Of a stretch of DNA of 64,000 bases, positions 21,544-30,934 are shown one piece after another (the stretch's first letter is position 1; each line of letters begins with the position of its first letter). Origin of the DNA: Cyanobium sp. FACHB-13342 (lineage in GTDB: Bacteria; Cyanobacteriota; Cyanobacteriia; PCC-6307; Cyanobiaceae). Position numbers and translations under genes: made by a program. The stretch is from NCBI RefSeq assembly GCF_014697415.1, contig NZ_JACJRT010000008.1, forward strand, positions 413,005 through 477,004, read 5' to 3'. The notes below the pieces were generated by a model. That model saw only the letters and a list, made by a program, of their open reading frames with translations. It ran no database searches and was not told the origin of the DNA.

Positions 21544-22556
21544 GCAGGGCGGCGCCGCCAGCCCGGATCCTGATCACCGGCGCCTCCGGCTGCGTGGGCC
21601 AGCACATCGCGGCCCAGCTTTACCAGGAGACCGACGCCGAGCTGCTGCTGCTGCTGCGCGATCCGGCCAAGCTCACCGCGGTTCCGGCCGACGACCCCCG
21701 GGTCACCCTGCTCGTGGCCGACCTGCGGGATCTCACCGCCCATGCCGGCGCGATTGCCACCGCCACCCGGGTGATCCACACGGCCACCGCTTGGGGGGAC
21801 CCCGAGCGAGCCATGGCGGTGAACGTGGTGGCGGTGAAGCAGCTGCTGGCCTTCACCACGCCCGAGTGGCTGGAGCAGGTGATCGTGTTCTCCACCGCTT
21901 CGGTGCTCGACCGCCAGTTGCAGCTGCTGCCGGAAGCCCTCAGCGAGGGCACCGAATACATCCAGACCAAGGCCCTCTGCCTCCAGCAGCTCGAAACCCA
22001 CCCCCTGGCCGCCAGGATTGTGGCCGTGTTTCCCACCCTGGTGTTCGGTGGCCGGGTGGATGGCCAAGGGCCCTTCCCCACCAGCTACCTCACCGCCGGA
22101 CTCGGCGAAGCCTGTCGTTGGCTGTGGCTGGCCAAGTGGCTGCGGGCCGATGCCAGCTTCCATTTCATCCACGCCGCTGACATCGCCCGGGTGTGCGTGC
22201 ACCTGGCCACCCAGCCCCATCAGCCCAATCCCGAACCCGGGCAAGGGGAGCTGCGCCGGCTGGTGTTGGGGCAACCGGTGATCAGCGTGAATGACACCGT
22301 GACCCAGCTCTGCCGCTGGCGCCGCAGCTGGCGCCCTCCCCTGGGCCTCAACCTGCGGGGCTGGCTGATCGAAGCCCTGATCAAGCTGCTGCGGATCGAG
22401 GTGAATGCCTGGGACCGCTTCTCGATCCGCCAGCGCCACTTCGTGCATGAGCCGGTGAGCCCACCGGAACGCTTCGGCCTGGTGAGCCACGCCCCCAACC
22501 TGACGGCGGTGTTCGAAACGGCCGGCTTACCCCACCGAGGCCTACCAAAACGATGA
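21540..22556 (+). CDS. NAD-dependent epimerase/dehydratase family protein
   Basis: A 338-residue extended short-chain dehydrogenase. The nucleotide motif is [18 protein letters not shown] at residues 10-27 (GxxGxxG), followed by DLRDL, an acidic adenine-contact region. The usual catalytic YxxxK may be YIQTKAL, written Y-x-x-x-K with Y140 approximately. The substrate is unknown; the C-terminal half is helical and has no further motif. The start is TTG overlapping the hemE stop, and the stop overlaps the plastocyanin ATG (ATGA). Confidence 0.8.
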   Translation: MSRAAPPARILITGASGCVGQHIAAQLYQETDAELLLLLRDPAKLTAVPADDPRVTLLVADLRDLTAHAGAIATATRVIHTATAWGDPERAMAVNVVAVKQLLAFTTPEWLEQVIVFSTASVLDRQLQLLPEALSEGTEYIQTKALCLQQLETHPLAARIVAVFPTLVFGGRVDGQGPFPTSYLTAGLGEACRWLWLAKWLRADASFHFIHAADIARVCVHLATQPHQPNPEPGQGELRRLVLGQPVISVNDTVTQLCRWRRSWRPPLGLNLRGWLIEALIKLLRIEVNAWDRFSIRQRHFVHEPVSPPERFGLVSHAPNLTAVFETAGLPHRGLPKR

Positions 22557-22939
22557 TCCCCGCCAGGCTGGTGGGGGTGCTGACCGCCGTGCTGGTGGGC
22601 CTGGGGGTGTGGATGGGCGGCCTCCCCCCGGCCCACGCCCTTGCCGCTCCAGCCCAGATGCGGCTGGGCAGCAAGGAGGGATTTCTGGTGTTCCAGCCGG
22701 AGCGGCTGACGATCACCGCCGGTGAACGGGTCCGGTTCGAGGTGGGCGGCCTGGGGCCCCACAACCTGATCGTGGCGGGCCACCCGGAATGGAGTCACGA
22801 ACCCCTCAGTTTCGAAGTGGGCGAGAGCTGGGAGCAGACCTTCGACAGCCCCGGCCGCTACGCGATCTGGTGTGAACCCCACCGGGCCGCGGGCATGACC
22901 GGTGAGATCCATGTCCTTGAGGCCGCACGCGAGCCCTGA
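22553..22939 (+). CDS. petE: Plastocyanin, divergent type
   Basis: A 128-residue precursor with a signal peptide (to about PAHALA, residue 30) and a mature cupredoxin of about 98 residues. The four copper ligands are visible: His in GPHNLIV, and Cys, His and Met in WCEPHRAAGMTG (C-x2-H-x4-M), which is the plastocyanin spacing. It carries electrons from cytochrome b6f to photosystem I in the lumen. The middle (GHPEWSHEPLSFEVGESWEQ) differs from common plastocyanins. It is ATGA-coupled to the epimerase gene and lies next to its functional alternative, cytochrome c6. Confidence 0.85.
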   Translation: MIPARLVGVLTAVLVGLGVWMGGLPPAHALAAPAQMRLGSKEGFLVFQPERLTITAGERVRFEVGGLGPHNLIVAGHPEWSHEPLSFEVGESWEQTFDSPGRYAIWCEPHRAAGMTGEIHVLEAAREP

Positions 22940-23046
22940 GCACCCGCCTATGTGGCAAATGTTGCGAACCTGGCTGGCAGGGGTCACACCAGCACCGATC
23001 ACGCCTTAATTTTGGCGGGTTGCCCGTGCTTTGAAAGCGCCCTCCC

Positions 23047-23388
23047 ATGCGCCGACTCTTCTCCCTGATCGCTCTCTGCCTGGCGCTCGTGCTGGGTGCA
23101 GCTCCGAGTTTTGCCGCTGATGTGGCCCACGGTGGCCAGATCTTCTCCGCCAACTGCGCGGCCTGCCACATGGGTGGCGGCAACGTGGTGAACGCTGAGC
23201 GGACCCTCAAGCAGGACGCCCTCGAGGCCTACCTGGCTAACTACAGCAGCGGCCACGAAGCCGCCATTGCCTACCAGGTGACCAACGGCAAAAACGCCAT
23301 GCCCGCCTTCGGTGGCAAGCTGAGCGAAGGTGACATTGCCGATGTCGCCGCCTACGTCGAAGACATGTCCTCCAAGGGCTGGGCCTGA
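23047..23388 (+). CDS. petJ: Cytochrome c6
   Basis: A 113-residue precursor. A Sec signal (to SFAADV, about residue 24) is followed by an 89-residue c-type cytochrome with haem motif CAACH and the distal methionine ligand in [11 protein letters not shown]. It carries electrons between cytochrome b6f and photosystem I or the terminal oxidase in the lumen, and replaces plastocyanin under copper limitation in many cyanobacteria. A strong intrinsic terminator follows. Confidence 0.95.
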   Translation: MRRLFSLIALCLALVLGAAPSFAADVAHGGQIFSANCAACHMGGGNVVNAERTLKQDALEAYLANYSSGHEAAIAYQVTNGKNAMPAFGGKLSEGDIADVAAYVEDMSSKGWA

Positions 23389-23432
23389 TCAGCCTGCAGG
23401 GCTGATCCACTCAACCCGCAACTTGTGTTGTA

Positions 23433-23458
23433 AACCCCGGCCCCGGCCGGGGTTTTTT
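23433..23458 (+). terminator. Rho-independent terminator after petJ
   Basis: An eight-base-pair stem (AACCCCGG paired with CCGGGGTT, loop CCCCGG) is followed by a run of T. It lies about 45 bases after the petJ stop. Confidence 0.85.
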
Positions 23459-23506
23459 GATGGCACAGGGATCACGTCGATCCCATCGGGGCCAGAGCCT
23501 GTTCGC

Positions 23507-23710
23507 CTACCCCTGGGAGCGGCGCTCCTCCAGAACGGCAAGGTAGAGCTCCTCAGGTACGTCGCGGATGTCGTATTCACTGGGCAGCATTCCGTGCACA
23601 TGGCGGTGCACGGCCAGCCAGCAGTTGCGCTCCGGATCCTTGCCCGTGGCGTCGAACGCCCTGGATTCGGTGGCGAGCCGGGCAATCAAGGCCTGATCGG
23701 GTGCGTCCAT
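23507..23710 (-). CDS. Small conserved-looking protein of unknown function
   Basis: A 67-residue soluble protein starting MDAPDQALIARLATES and containing CWLAVHRHVHGMLPSEYDI near the middle. Codon use is like its neighbours. A longer in-frame start at 23791 would overlap the divergent exported-protein gene, so ATG 23710 is preferred. No family is recognised. It is convergent with petJ across the terminator. Confidence 0.55.
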   Translation of the reverse strand: MDAPDQALIARLATESRAFDATGKDPERNCWLAVHRHVHGMLPSEYDIRDVPEELYLAVLEERRSQG

Positions 23711-23784
23711 CACGGCTGACAACAGGGCAGTCAAAACCTCCAGCCGAGGGCCAGAGTGGAGCCAGTTTGCCCCAGTCCTTCGGG

Positions 23785-24081
23785 ATGCCAACTCGCCTGC
23801 CCCTGCCGATCCTCTCCGGAACGGGACTCAGCCTGACGGCCCTCGTCGTGGGGTTCTGGGCGACGCCCAGTCAGGCCCAATACACGCCCAAACCCAGCTG
23901 CCCGCTGGTGGTACCCGCAGGCCAACAGATCGTGCAGCCCAAACGGATCCAACCCGGCCAGGTGAAGGCCAAGAACGCCATGGGCTGCCTCTCACCGGCC
24001 GATGCGGTGTATGGGCCCGATGGCTGTCCGCTCAAGCTCTGCGGGCCCAATGCGGGCGTGATTCAGCTGCCGGCCCCGTAG
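23785..24081 (+). CDS. Small exported cysteine-containing protein
   Basis: A 98-residue protein with a Sec signal (LPILSGTGLSLTALVVGFW, cleavage probably after PSQAQ). The mature part of about 65 residues has four cysteines in KPSCPLVV, AMGCLSP, DGCPLKLC, suggesting two disulfides, and is rich in proline and lysine. Its 3' end overlaps by 19 bases the 3' end of the convergent glycine-rich protein gene. The function is unknown. Confidence 0.6.
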   Translation: MPTRLPLPILSGTGLSLTALVVGFWATPSQAQYTPKPSCPLVVPAGQQIVQPKRIQPGQVKAKNAMGCLSPADAVYGPDGCPLKLCGPNAGVIQLPAP

Positions 24082-24863
24082 GCCACCTGGCACACGGCAT
24101 TGAGCAGCTGGGCCTGATCGGCATCCGTGGGGATCTGGCCGTTGAGCAGACCCTGCTGGCAATTGGCCGCCCCCAGCAACTGGGTGCCATTCACGGTGTA
24201 GAAGAAGCTGGCGCCGTAGCTGCCCACCGCTTCCACCGAGCCGTAGTTGAGCTGGTAACTGGTGTTCGGCACCACGATCACGGGCGACTGCTGGTTGGCC
24301 GCCGCATTCACCAGCCCGCCGATCACCGCCCCGGTGGCCAGGCCAGCGATCCCCCAGGCAGCGGCGTTGGCCCCCCACCAGCCCCAGCCGCCCCAACCGC
24401 CGTACCAGCCGGCATTCCAGGGGCGATTGCCCCAGTAACCGCCATCGCGCCAGTTGCTGTTCCAACCGTTGTAACCACGGTTGTAGAAGTTGTTGTTCAC
24501 GTTCACCTGGCGGTTGAACGTGTCGTTGTTGAAGCGGTCGTTGTTGAAGCTGTCGTTGACGCGATTGCCATCGACGTTGCCGCTGCCCCAGCTGCTGCGG
24601 GTGTTGGGCCCGTACATCGGACTATGTCCCTGATAGCCCTGGCGCCAGGCGCCCCCGCCCGCACCCCCGCCACCGAAACTGCGATCACCGCCTCCGGACC
24701 AGTGGTACCCACCACCACCGAAACCGCCGCCGCCGCCACCAAAGCCTCGGCCACCACCACCACCGCCGCCGCCGCGGGCCTCTGCGGCCATCGGATGGAG
24801 GACGGAACCACACAGCAGCAAGGCCGTGGCAAGGGCAACCGAGAGAGAACGCCGACGGGTCAT
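24063..24863 (-). CDS. Glycine-rich exported protein, paralogue A
   Basis: A 266-residue exported protein. After a Sec signal (SLSVALATALLLCGSVLHP, cleavage near AAEA) comes a glycine tract (about residues 30-70), then an Asn/Arg/Phe-rich region (NDRFNNDTFNRQVNVNNNFY) and a Trp/Gly-rich region (GGWGGWGWWG). It ends in a folded-looking domain with QSPVIVVP, YQLNYGSVEAVGSYGASFFY and NCQQGLLNGQI. It is a tandem paralogue of the next minus-strand gene; both share the order of regions and the C-terminal domain. The low-complexity N-terminus may be disordered or surface-exposed. The function is unknown. Confidence 0.72.
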   Translation of the reverse strand: MTRRRSLSVALATALLLCGSVLHPMAAEARGGGGGGGGRGFGGGGGGFGGGGYHWSGGGDRSFGGGGAGGGAWRQGYQGHSPMYGPNTRSSWGSGNVDGNRVNDSFNNDRFNNDTFNRQVNVNNNFYNRGYNGWNSNWRDGGYWGNRPWNAGWYGGWGGWGWWGANAAAWGIAGLATGAVIGGLVNAAANQQSPVIVVPNTSYQLNYGSVEAVGSYGASFFYTVNGTQLLGAANCQQGLLNGQIPTDADQAQLLNAVCQVAYGAGS

Positions 24864-24924
24864 GGGAAGAACAGAAGAAAGGAACGGATGGATCGGTTCA
24901 GGAAGGATGGAGGGGATGGCCCCA

Positions 24925-26037
24925 TCAGCCCGAGGTGATCGTTGGATGGTGGCCGCTGCCAGCACTGGAGGGAGGCTGCTGACGCTTCCGTTCCAGCACC
25001 TGCCAGATGCCAACGGCGATGCCAGCGCCCAGGGCCAGCACCAGCAGCTCTCGCAGCCAGCCAGGCAGGGCCCCCGTCAGGGTTTCGGGCAAGGGGGTGC
25101 CCTTGGGATCGGGGCCATAGGCCACCTGGCACGCCGCATTCAGCAACTGGGCCTGGGCTGCCGTGCTGGGCACCTGACCATCGAGCAAACCCTGCTGACA
25201 GTTGGCCGCCCCTTTCACCGGCGGACTGCCGGCCACGGCATAGCTGAAGTCAGCCCCTCCCGATCCCACCGAATCCACCGTGCCGTAGTTGAGCTGGTAA
25301 TCGCTGTCCGGCACATCGATCACCGGCGACTGCTGCTCGGCTGCGGCGTTGACCAGGCTGGTGATCACCTCGGCCCCCGCCAGGGCCGCCAGACCCCAGC
25401 CCACGGAAGCGCCACCCCACCAGCCCCAGGTGTTCGGCTCCCAGTTGTACCAGCCATAGCCCCAGGGACGGCTGCCCCAATAACCACCATTGGCCCAGCC
25501 GTTGTTCCAACCGCCATAGCTGCGGTTGTAGAAGTTGTTCTGGAGGTTGATGTTGCGATTGAAGCGGTCGTTGTCGAAGCTTCCCCAGGAGCGGTTGCCG
25601 TTCCAGCTGCCGTCGTTCAGGCGACGGAACTGATCCGCTGAGATGTTGTGGCCGGTCCAGGCGCTACGGGTGCCGGATCCGTAGAGATGGCTGCTGCCCT
25701 GATACCCCTGCTCGAGGGAGCGGTCTGCGGGTTTGTCAGCCCAGCCACCGCCACCACCTGCACCGCCGCCGCCGCTGATGCGGGGAACCGCCGGTGCGCT
25801 GCGCTCGATTGGTGCCGCTTCGATGCGGGGAGCACTGAAGCGGTAAGCACCGCCACCACCGCCACCGCCTCCGCCAAAGCTGGCTCCGCTGAAGCCTCCG
25901 CCCCCACGGAAAGCAGCACCGCCACCACCGCCGCCATCAAAGCGGGCCTGGGCACTGCTCCCGGACAGGAGGATGACGGAGGCCAGGGCAAGACCTTTCG
26001 CCAGGGCAGGACCTTTGGCCAGGCTCGACTGTTTCAT
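24925..26037 (-). CDS. Glycine-rich exported protein, paralogue B
   Basis: A 370-residue exported protein with the same plan as the downstream paralogue: Sec signal (LALASVILLSGSSAQA), glycine tracts (about residues 35-110), NDRFNRNINLQNNFYNRSYG, a Trp-rich region and the domain QSPVIDVPDSDYQLNYGTVD with NCQQGLLDGQV. Unlike paralogue A it goes on into a C-terminal hydrophobic helix (WLRELLVLALGAGIAVGIW) and a basic tail (ERKRQQPP), so it is probably membrane-anchored. The two genes are 61 bases apart and look like one duplication followed by gain or loss of the anchor. Confidence 0.72.
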   Translation of the reverse strand: MKQSSLAKGPALAKGLALASVILLSGSSAQARFDGGGGGGAAFRGGGGFSGASFGGGGGGGGGAYRFSAPRIEAAPIERSAPAVPRISGGGGAGGGGGWADKPADRSLEQGYQGSSHLYGSGTRSAWTGHNISADQFRRLNDGSWNGNRSWGSFDNDRFNRNINLQNNFYNRSYGGWNNGWANGGYWGSRPWGYGWYNWEPNTWGWWGGASVGWGLAALAGAEVITSLVNAAAEQQSPVIDVPDSDYQLNYGTVDSVGSGGADFSYAVAGSPPVKGAANCQQGLLDGQVPSTAAQAQLLNAACQVAYGPDPKGTPLPETLTGALPGWLRELLVLALGAGIAVGIWQVLERKRQQPPSSAGSGHHPTITSG

Positions 26038-26274
26038 CAGGGTGGGTGAATTGCGTTTTTTGTAGGTCGCGTTTGAGGGGCTTGCAGCGGTTTGCAATGG
26101 AGCGATGCATGGCCCCTGGCCTGGGCTTGCCCATCCGGGTCGGTTGTCTCGCCAAATGGGTTCGGCCTGTCCACCATGGGGACGGCTCACCACACCATCT
26201 GGTTCGGTTGGCCGGGGTGCTGGTCCATCCCGTACCCCATACGGTCAGTTCAACTGAAACAACGGGAGCCCGTT

Positions 26275-28893
26275 ATGCATCCCACTGCCGAACTCTTCAC
26301 CGAAAAAGCCTGGGCCTCCGTGGTGGCCGCCCAGCAACTGGCCCAGCAACGGCGCCAGCAACAGATGGAAAGCGAGCACCTGCTGGCGGCCCTGCTGAGC
26401 CAGCAGGGCTTGGCAGGCCGGATCCTCGAGAAGGCGGGTGTGGATGTGGGCACCCTCAGCCAGAAGGTGGAGGCCTGGATCGCCGCCCAGCCGAGCCTGA
26501 GTGCGCCCCCCGACAACGTCTATCTGGGCAAGGGCCTCAACACCGTGCTCGACCAGGCCGACGCCCTGAAAAGCACCTATGGCGACAGCTACATCGCCAT
26601 CGAACACCTGTTGTTGGCCCTGGCGATCGACGACCGCTGCGGCAAGCAGTTGCTGTCGCAGGCGGGCGCCAGCACCGACAAACTGAAGGACGCGGTGCAG
26701 GCCATCCGCGGCAGCCAGACCGTGACCGACCAGAACCCCGAAGGCACCTACGAATCCCTGGAGAAATACGGCCGCGATCTCACCAAGGCCGCCCGGGAGG
26801 GCAAGCTCGATCCGGTGATCGGCCGCGATGAGGAGATCCGCCGCACCATCCAGATCCTGAGCCGCCGCACGAAGAACAACCCGGTGCTGATCGGCGAGCC
26901 CGGCGTCGGCAAAACGGCGATTGTGGAGGGCCTGGCCCAGCGCATCGTGAATGGCGACGTGCCCCAGGCGTTGCAGAACCGCCAGCTCGTGTCGCTCGAC
27001 ATGGGCGCCCTGATCGCCGGTGCCAAATACCGCGGTGAATTCGAAGAGCGGCTCAAGGCCGTGCTCAAGGAGGTGACGGCCTCCGAGGGCCAGATCGTGC
27101 TGTTCATCGACGAGATCCACACGGTGGTGGGGGCCGGCGCCAGTGGCGGCGCCATGGATGCCAGCAACCTGCTCAAACCGATGCTGGCCCGCGGCGAACT
27201 GCGCTGCATCGGCGCCACCACCCTGGATGAGCACCGCCAACACATCGAGAAGGATCCGGCCCTGGAGCGCCGCTTCCAGCAGGTGTTTGTGGATCAGCCC
27301 ACGGTGGAGGACACCATCTCGATCCTGCGGGGCCTGAAGGAGCGCTATGAGGTGCACCACGGCGTGCGCATCGCCGACAACGCCCTGGTGGCCGCGGCGG
27401 TGCTCTCCAGCCGCTACATCGCCGATCGCTTCCTGCCGGACAAGGCGATCGATCTGATGGATGAGTCGGCCGCGCGGCTGAAGATGGAGATCACCTCCAA
27501 ACCGGAGCAGATCGACGAGCTCGATCGCCGCATCCTGCAGCTGGAGATGGAAAAGCTCTCCCTGGGCCGCGAATCCGATCCGGCCAGCCGCGATCGTCTC
27601 GAACGCCTCGAAAAGGAACTCGCTGATCTGAGCGAGCAACAAAGCGCCCTCAATGCCCAGTGGCAAAAGGAGAAGGGCTCAATCGATGCGCTCAGCGCCC
27701 TCAAGGAAGAGATCGAGCAGGTGCAGCTGCAGGTGGAGCAAGCCAAGCGCAGCTACGACCTCAACAAGGCCGCCGAGCTGGAGTACGGCACCTTGGCCGA
27801 ACTGCACAAGAAGCTGGCGGCCAAGGAGGAGGAGCTCAACGCCAGCGGCAGCGACAAGACCCTGTTGCGCGAGGAGGTCACGGAGGACGACATCGCCGAG
27901 GTGATCGCCAAGTGGACTGGCATTCCGGTGGCCAAGCTGGTGCAGAGCGAGATGGAGAAACTGCTCCATCTCGAGGATGAGCTGCACACCCGGGTGATCG
28001 GCCAGAGCCAGGCTGTGACGGCGGTGGCGGATGCGATCCAGCGCTCCCGCGCCGGCCTCAGCGATCCCAATCGCCCGATTGCCAGCTTCCTCTTCCTCGG
28101 CCCCACGGGGGTGGGCAAGACCGAGCTCTCCAAGGCCCTGGCCAGCCAGTTGTTCGACTCCGAGGAGTCGATGGTGCGCATCGACATGAGCGAATACATG
28201 GAGAAGCACGCCGTGAGCCGGCTGATCGGAGCCCCCCCGGGCTACGTGGGCTACGAGGAGGGCGGCCAGCTCACCGAGGCGGTGCGACGCCGGCCCTATG
28301 CGGTGATCCTGTTCGACGAGGTGGAGAAGGCCCACCCCGATGTGTTCAACGTGATGCTGCAGATCCTCGATGACGGCCGCGTCACCGATGGCCAGGGCCG
28401 CACGGTGGACTTCACCAACACGGTGCTGATCCTGACCAGCAACATCGGCAGCGCCTCGATCCTGGATCTGGCTGGTGATCCAGCCCGCCACGGCGAGATG
28501 GAGGCCCGGGTGAACGAGGCCCTGCGGGGCCACTTCCGGCCCGAATTCCTCAACCGCCTCGACGAATCGATCATCTTCCACAGCCTCAAGCAGGACGAAC
28601 TGCGCGAGATCGTGGAACTGCAGGTGCAGCGCCTGGCCCGCCGCCTGGAGGACAAGAAGCTGGATCTCCAGCTCAATGCCGATGCCCTCGACTGGCTGGC
28701 AGGGGTGGGCTACGACCCGGTGTACGGGGCCCGGCCGCTCAAGCGGGCGATTCAGAGGGAACTGGAAACGCCCATTGCCAAGGGCATCCTGGCTGGACAG
28801 TTCACCGGCGGCCACACGATCTCGGTGGATGTGGACCAGGAACGGCTGCGCTTCCAGCAAAGCGATCCGGCCAAGCTGCCAGTGCTGGTGTAA
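26275..28893 (+). CDS. clpB: ATP-dependent chaperone ClpB
   Basis: An 872-residue HSP100 disaggregase that works with DnaK on aggregated proteins. The order of domains is the N-terminal Clp_N repeat (1-150), AAA1 with Walker A GEPGVGKT at 207-214, the coiled-coil middle domain (about 400-525, [18 protein letters not shown]), then AAA2 with Walker A GPTGVGKT at 609-616 and the D2 small domain. The middle domain and the absence of an IGF/L loop separate it from ClpA and ClpC. The ATG at 26275 gives the usual length. No CIRCE-like repeat was seen upstream. Confidence 0.96.
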   Translation: MHPTAELFTEKAWASVVAAQQLAQQRRQQQMESEHLLAALLSQQGLAGRILEKAGVDVGTLSQKVEAWIAAQPSLSAPPDNVYLGKGLNTVLDQADALKSTYGDSYIAIEHLLLALAIDDRCGKQLLSQAGASTDKLKDAVQAIRGSQTVTDQNPEGTYESLEKYGRDLTKAAREGKLDPVIGRDEEIRRTIQILSRRTKNNPVLIGEPGVGKTAIVEGLAQRIVNGDVPQALQNRQLVSLDMGALIAGAKYRGEFEERLKAVLKEVTASEGQIVLFIDEIHTVVGAGASGGAMDASNLLKPMLARGELRCIGATTLDEHRQHIEKDPALERRFQQVFVDQPTVEDTISILRGLKERYEVHHGVRIADNALVAAAVLSSRYIADRFLPDKAIDLMDESAARLKMEITSKPEQIDELDRRILQLEMEKLSLGRESDPASRDRLERLEKELADLSEQQSALNAQWQKEKGSIDALSALKEEIEQVQLQVEQAKRSYDLNKAAELEYGTLAELHKKLAAKEEELNASGSDKTLLREEVTEDDIAEVIAKWTGIPVAKLVQSEMEKLLHLEDELHTRVIGQSQAVTAVADAIQRSRAGLSDPNRPIASFLFLGPTGVGKTELSKALASQLFDSEESMVRIDMSEYMEKHAVSRLIGAPPGYVGYEEGGQLTEAVRRRPYAVILFDEVEKAHPDVFNVMLQILDDGRVTDGQGRTVDFTNTVLILTSNIGSASILDLAGDPARHGEMEARVNEALRGHFRPEFLNRLDESIIFHSLKQDELREIVELQVQRLARRLEDKKLDLQLNADALDWLAGVGYDPVYGARPLKRAIQRELETPIAKGILAGQFTGGHTISVDVDQERLRFQQSDPAKLPVLV

Positions 28894-28920
28894 GGAGATC
28901 CGCGAGCTGGGCCACTCGGT

Positions 28921-29430
28921 TCAGGCGTGCGCGGGGCCATCCAGCACTCCTTGCCCCTGCTTGAGGTGATCACGGGCCCGGGCCACCAGGTCGGCCACCT
29001 GCTGGGAGGGGGCGGCAGCTCGCCCCCCTGCAGCCACGGCCCTGTAGTGATCGGCCACCGACCAGGCCGCCGTCTGGGGATCCTGGGCGAAGCGGGGGAT
29101 CAGGTGCAGGTGCAAATGGGGTGCTCCTTCTCCAAAGGCGATGGCATACACCCGATCGCAGGCCGTGAGCTCACGCACCAGGGCACTGGCCCACCGCACG
29201 GCTGGCCCCCACGCCTGGGCCTCCAGGGGGGTGAAATCAGCGGGACCAGCGAGATGGCGGCAGCTATCCAGCAGCAACCATCCCGGCAGGGGCGCAGGGT
29301 CGGGGTGGTGACGGAGCAACCACAGTCGGCCCCGGGCAATCTCGTACTGCCCACGACTTGAAGCGTCGTGGTGGACGGCACAGATGGCGCAGGCTGGATG
29401 GGGGCCAGAGGGGAAACGGCTCAGGGTCAA
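28921..29430 (-). CDS. HIT (histidine triad) family protein
   Basis: A 169-residue nucleotide-binding protein. The triad is HLHLHLIPR beginning at His105 (H-x-H-x-H), and a possible zinc pair CAIC lies at residues 14 and 17. HIT proteins hydrolyse or transfer nucleoside monophosphates. The divergent N-terminus and Trp-rich middle place it in the less-characterised HIT-like group. The best start is TTG at 29430, because no in-frame ATG lies before the first conserved cysteines. It is convergent with clpB. Confidence 0.78.
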   Translation of the reverse strand: MTLSRFPSGPHPACAICAVHHDASSRGQYEIARGRLWLLRHHPDPAPLPGWLLLDSCRHLAGPADFTPLEAQAWGPAVRWASALVRELTACDRVYAIAFGEGAPHLHLHLIPRFAQDPQTAAWSVADHYRAVAAGGRAAAPSQQVADLVARARDHLKQGQGVLDGPAHA

Positions 29431-29463
29431 GCAGCCACTGTTCCGGGGCCCACAACGCTAGGC

Positions 29464-29682
29464 CTAGCGACGCAGAGCGCTGGAGGCGTCAATGGCCTTG
29501 TAGAGGGAGCGGGCCAACCGGGCCAGGTGTTGACGCTGGGACGGGTCTTGGGACTCGACAATCAGCCCATCCAACACGTTGTAGGCGTCGTGGAGGTATC
29601 CCTCTAAACGCCCCATCACCCCATCCTCCGGAGCACCTGGGATCGTGATAAAGGCCTCAAAGCAATCGGAACAATCGTCCAT
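29464..29682 (-). CDS. Small hypothetical protein
   Basis: A 72-residue soluble protein, MDDCSDCFEAFITIPG at the start and LARLARSLYKAIDASSALRR at the end, mostly helical and acidic in the middle. ATG 29682 is chosen over an upstream start that would add a low-confidence, AT-rich leader. No family recognised. Expression may be controlled from the AT-rich segment directly upstream. Confidence 0.5.
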   Translation of the reverse strand: MDDCSDCFEAFITIPGAPEDGVMGRLEGYLHDAYNVLDGLIVESQDPSQRQHLARLARSLYKAIDASSALRR

Positions 29683-29971
29683 CGAGGCCCTCACTGAAGA
29701 AAGGGATTGGGCACCATCAGTGGTCGCTTCATCCACGAAAGAAGAGCAGCCGTGAGCTAACCGAAGATCCGTCACGGGGTGAATTTTAATTATTTGCTCA
29801 CAATAGCATCCATTCCCCCTAATCGGGGGCAAGGGCCTAAATGGACGCGGGAAATGCAGAAATTGCATAGTCTCGCCTCCGCCACTCGGTTATCCATGGG
29901 CCACGCACTCTTGGGCTAGTAAGCCACCTCAAGCTCGAAAATCTGTATCGCTCACTACAAAAAACGTCAGA
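29683..29971. other. AT-rich intergenic stretch with a hairpin
   Basis: About 290 bases between small minus-strand genes. It holds an AT-rich block around 29780-29805 (GAATTTTAATTATTTG) that could be a promoter for the gene below it, and a perfect inverted repeat CCCCC/GGGGG with loop TAATC at 29815-29829. No tRNA or known RNA was recognised. Confidence 0.5.
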
Positions 29972-30133
29972 TCAGCTGCCCAGCAGATGCAGCGCCAGCT
30001 GCCGGCGGCTGCCCCTCCTGCGGTGCTCCCAAGGGTTCACCGCCTGAGCTGGCTTGTGGTGAGCGCCGGGAGGATAGGGGCGCAGCTCACCCCGGCCACA
30101 GACCAGTCGGATTCCCTCCTCCGGCACCGGCAT
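29972..30133 (-). CDS. Possible small basic protein
   Basis: A 53-residue frame, starting MPVPEEGIRLVCGRGELRPY and rich in arginine and histidine towards the end (HRRRGSRRQLALHLLGS). Codon use is gene-like and third positions are mostly G or C, as elsewhere in the window. There is no convincing ribosome-binding site before the ATG. It is divergent from the exported protein at 30212. It may be a real small gene or chance. Confidence 0.4.
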   Translation of the reverse strand: MPVPEEGIRLVCGRGELRPYPPGAHHKPAQAVNPWEHRRRGSRRQLALHLLGS

Positions 30134-30211
30134 CAGCGAGGGGCGTGCAACCCAAGGTGCTGCCTAACATCAGGACTATCCAGCACCCGTCCTTCGTTGC
30201 CGGCCCCGCCC

Positions 30212-30487
30212 ATGCCCATCCCCCGGATTCCGTCGCTCCGCCAAGGGAGCGTGCTCGCCGCCGCCGTGGCCTCTGTGGCGGCGGGCATGGTCCTCCATGC
30301 CCTGCCGGCCCAGGCCCAGCGCCAGGTGCCCAAGATCGGCAGCATCTGTCCCATGGGCTACGTGGACATGCTGAACGGCAAGTGCAGCACCCTGGGCCTG
30401 ATGACCTACACCGTGCAACCCACCAACGGCGAAGCCTGCCCGGAGGGCTGGATGAACGTGGGGGGCGGCTACTGCCGCAAGAAGTGA
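30212..30487 (+). CDS. Small exported cysteine-rich protein
   Basis: A 91-residue protein with a Sec signal (GSVLAAAVASVAAGMVLHAL, cleavage near AQAQ) and a mature part of about 55 residues. Its four cysteines are in GSICPMGYVDMLNGKCSTLG, GEACPEGW and GGYCRKK. The doubled pattern C-P-x-G plus C suggests two disulfide-linked hairpins in the periplasm or lumen. It lies 18 bases upstream of the DCC gene. The function is unknown. Confidence 0.62.
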   Translation: MPIPRIPSLRQGSVLAAAVASVAAGMVLHALPAQAQRQVPKIGSICPMGYVDMLNGKCSTLGLMTYTVQPTNGEACPEGWMNVGGGYCRKK

Positions 30488-30505
30488 ACAGGTTGAACTG
30501 AGCCC

Positions 30506-30934
30506 TTGGACTTGACCCTCCTCTATGACGGTGGCTGCCCCCTGTGTGTGCGGGAGGTGTCGATGCTGAAGCGGCGCGACCAGGCCCGCCACGGCGACCA
30601 GCCCAAACTGGCGTTTGTGGACATCGATCGCGCCGACTACGACCCGAAGGCCTTCGGCGGCATCAATTACCGGCAGGCCATGGGCCGGATCCACGCGATC
30701 ACGGCAGAGGGTGAGGTGCTGCGCGATGTGGCCGTCTTCCAACGGGCCTATGCCCTGATCGGCCTGGGCTGGCTCTATGCCCCCACCCGCTGGCCCCTGG
30801 TGCGCCCCCTGGTCGATGCGGTCTATGGCCTTTGGGCCGCAGGTCGGTTGAGGATCACCGGCCGGCCCGATCTCGACACCCTTTGCCAAGGCCGCAGCGG
30901 CTGCAGCACACCGATCGCAAGCACCCCTCGCTGA
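30506..30934 (+). CDS. DCC family protein (DUF393, thiol-disulfide oxidoreductase-like)
   Basis: A 142-residue protein of the DCC family, named for the N-terminal motif. Here it reads LLYDGGCPLCVREV with Cys11 and Cys14. These proteins have a thioredoxin-like fold and are thought to be thiol-disulfide oxidoreductases. The C-terminus carries RSGCSTPIAS. The start is TTG at 30506. The stop shares one base with the ATG of the FAD oxidoreductase (TGATG), linking the two. Confidence 0.82.
   Translation: MDLTLLYDGGCPLCVREVSMLKRRDQARHGDQPKLAFVDIDRADYDPKAFGGINYRQAMGRIHAITAEGEVLRDVAVFQRAYALIGLGWLYAPTRWPLVRPLVDAVYGLWAAGRLRITGRPDLDTLCQGRSGCSTPIASTPR

Noticed and set aside
24660..24790. CRISPR-like short repeats
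   Set aside because: The repeats are GGN codons of the glycine tract of a coding sequence, not spaced direct repeats.
26245..27666. Long minus-strand frame opposite clpB
   Set aside because: It is a shadow of clpB, with low-complexity Ala/Leu/Gly composition and no family match.
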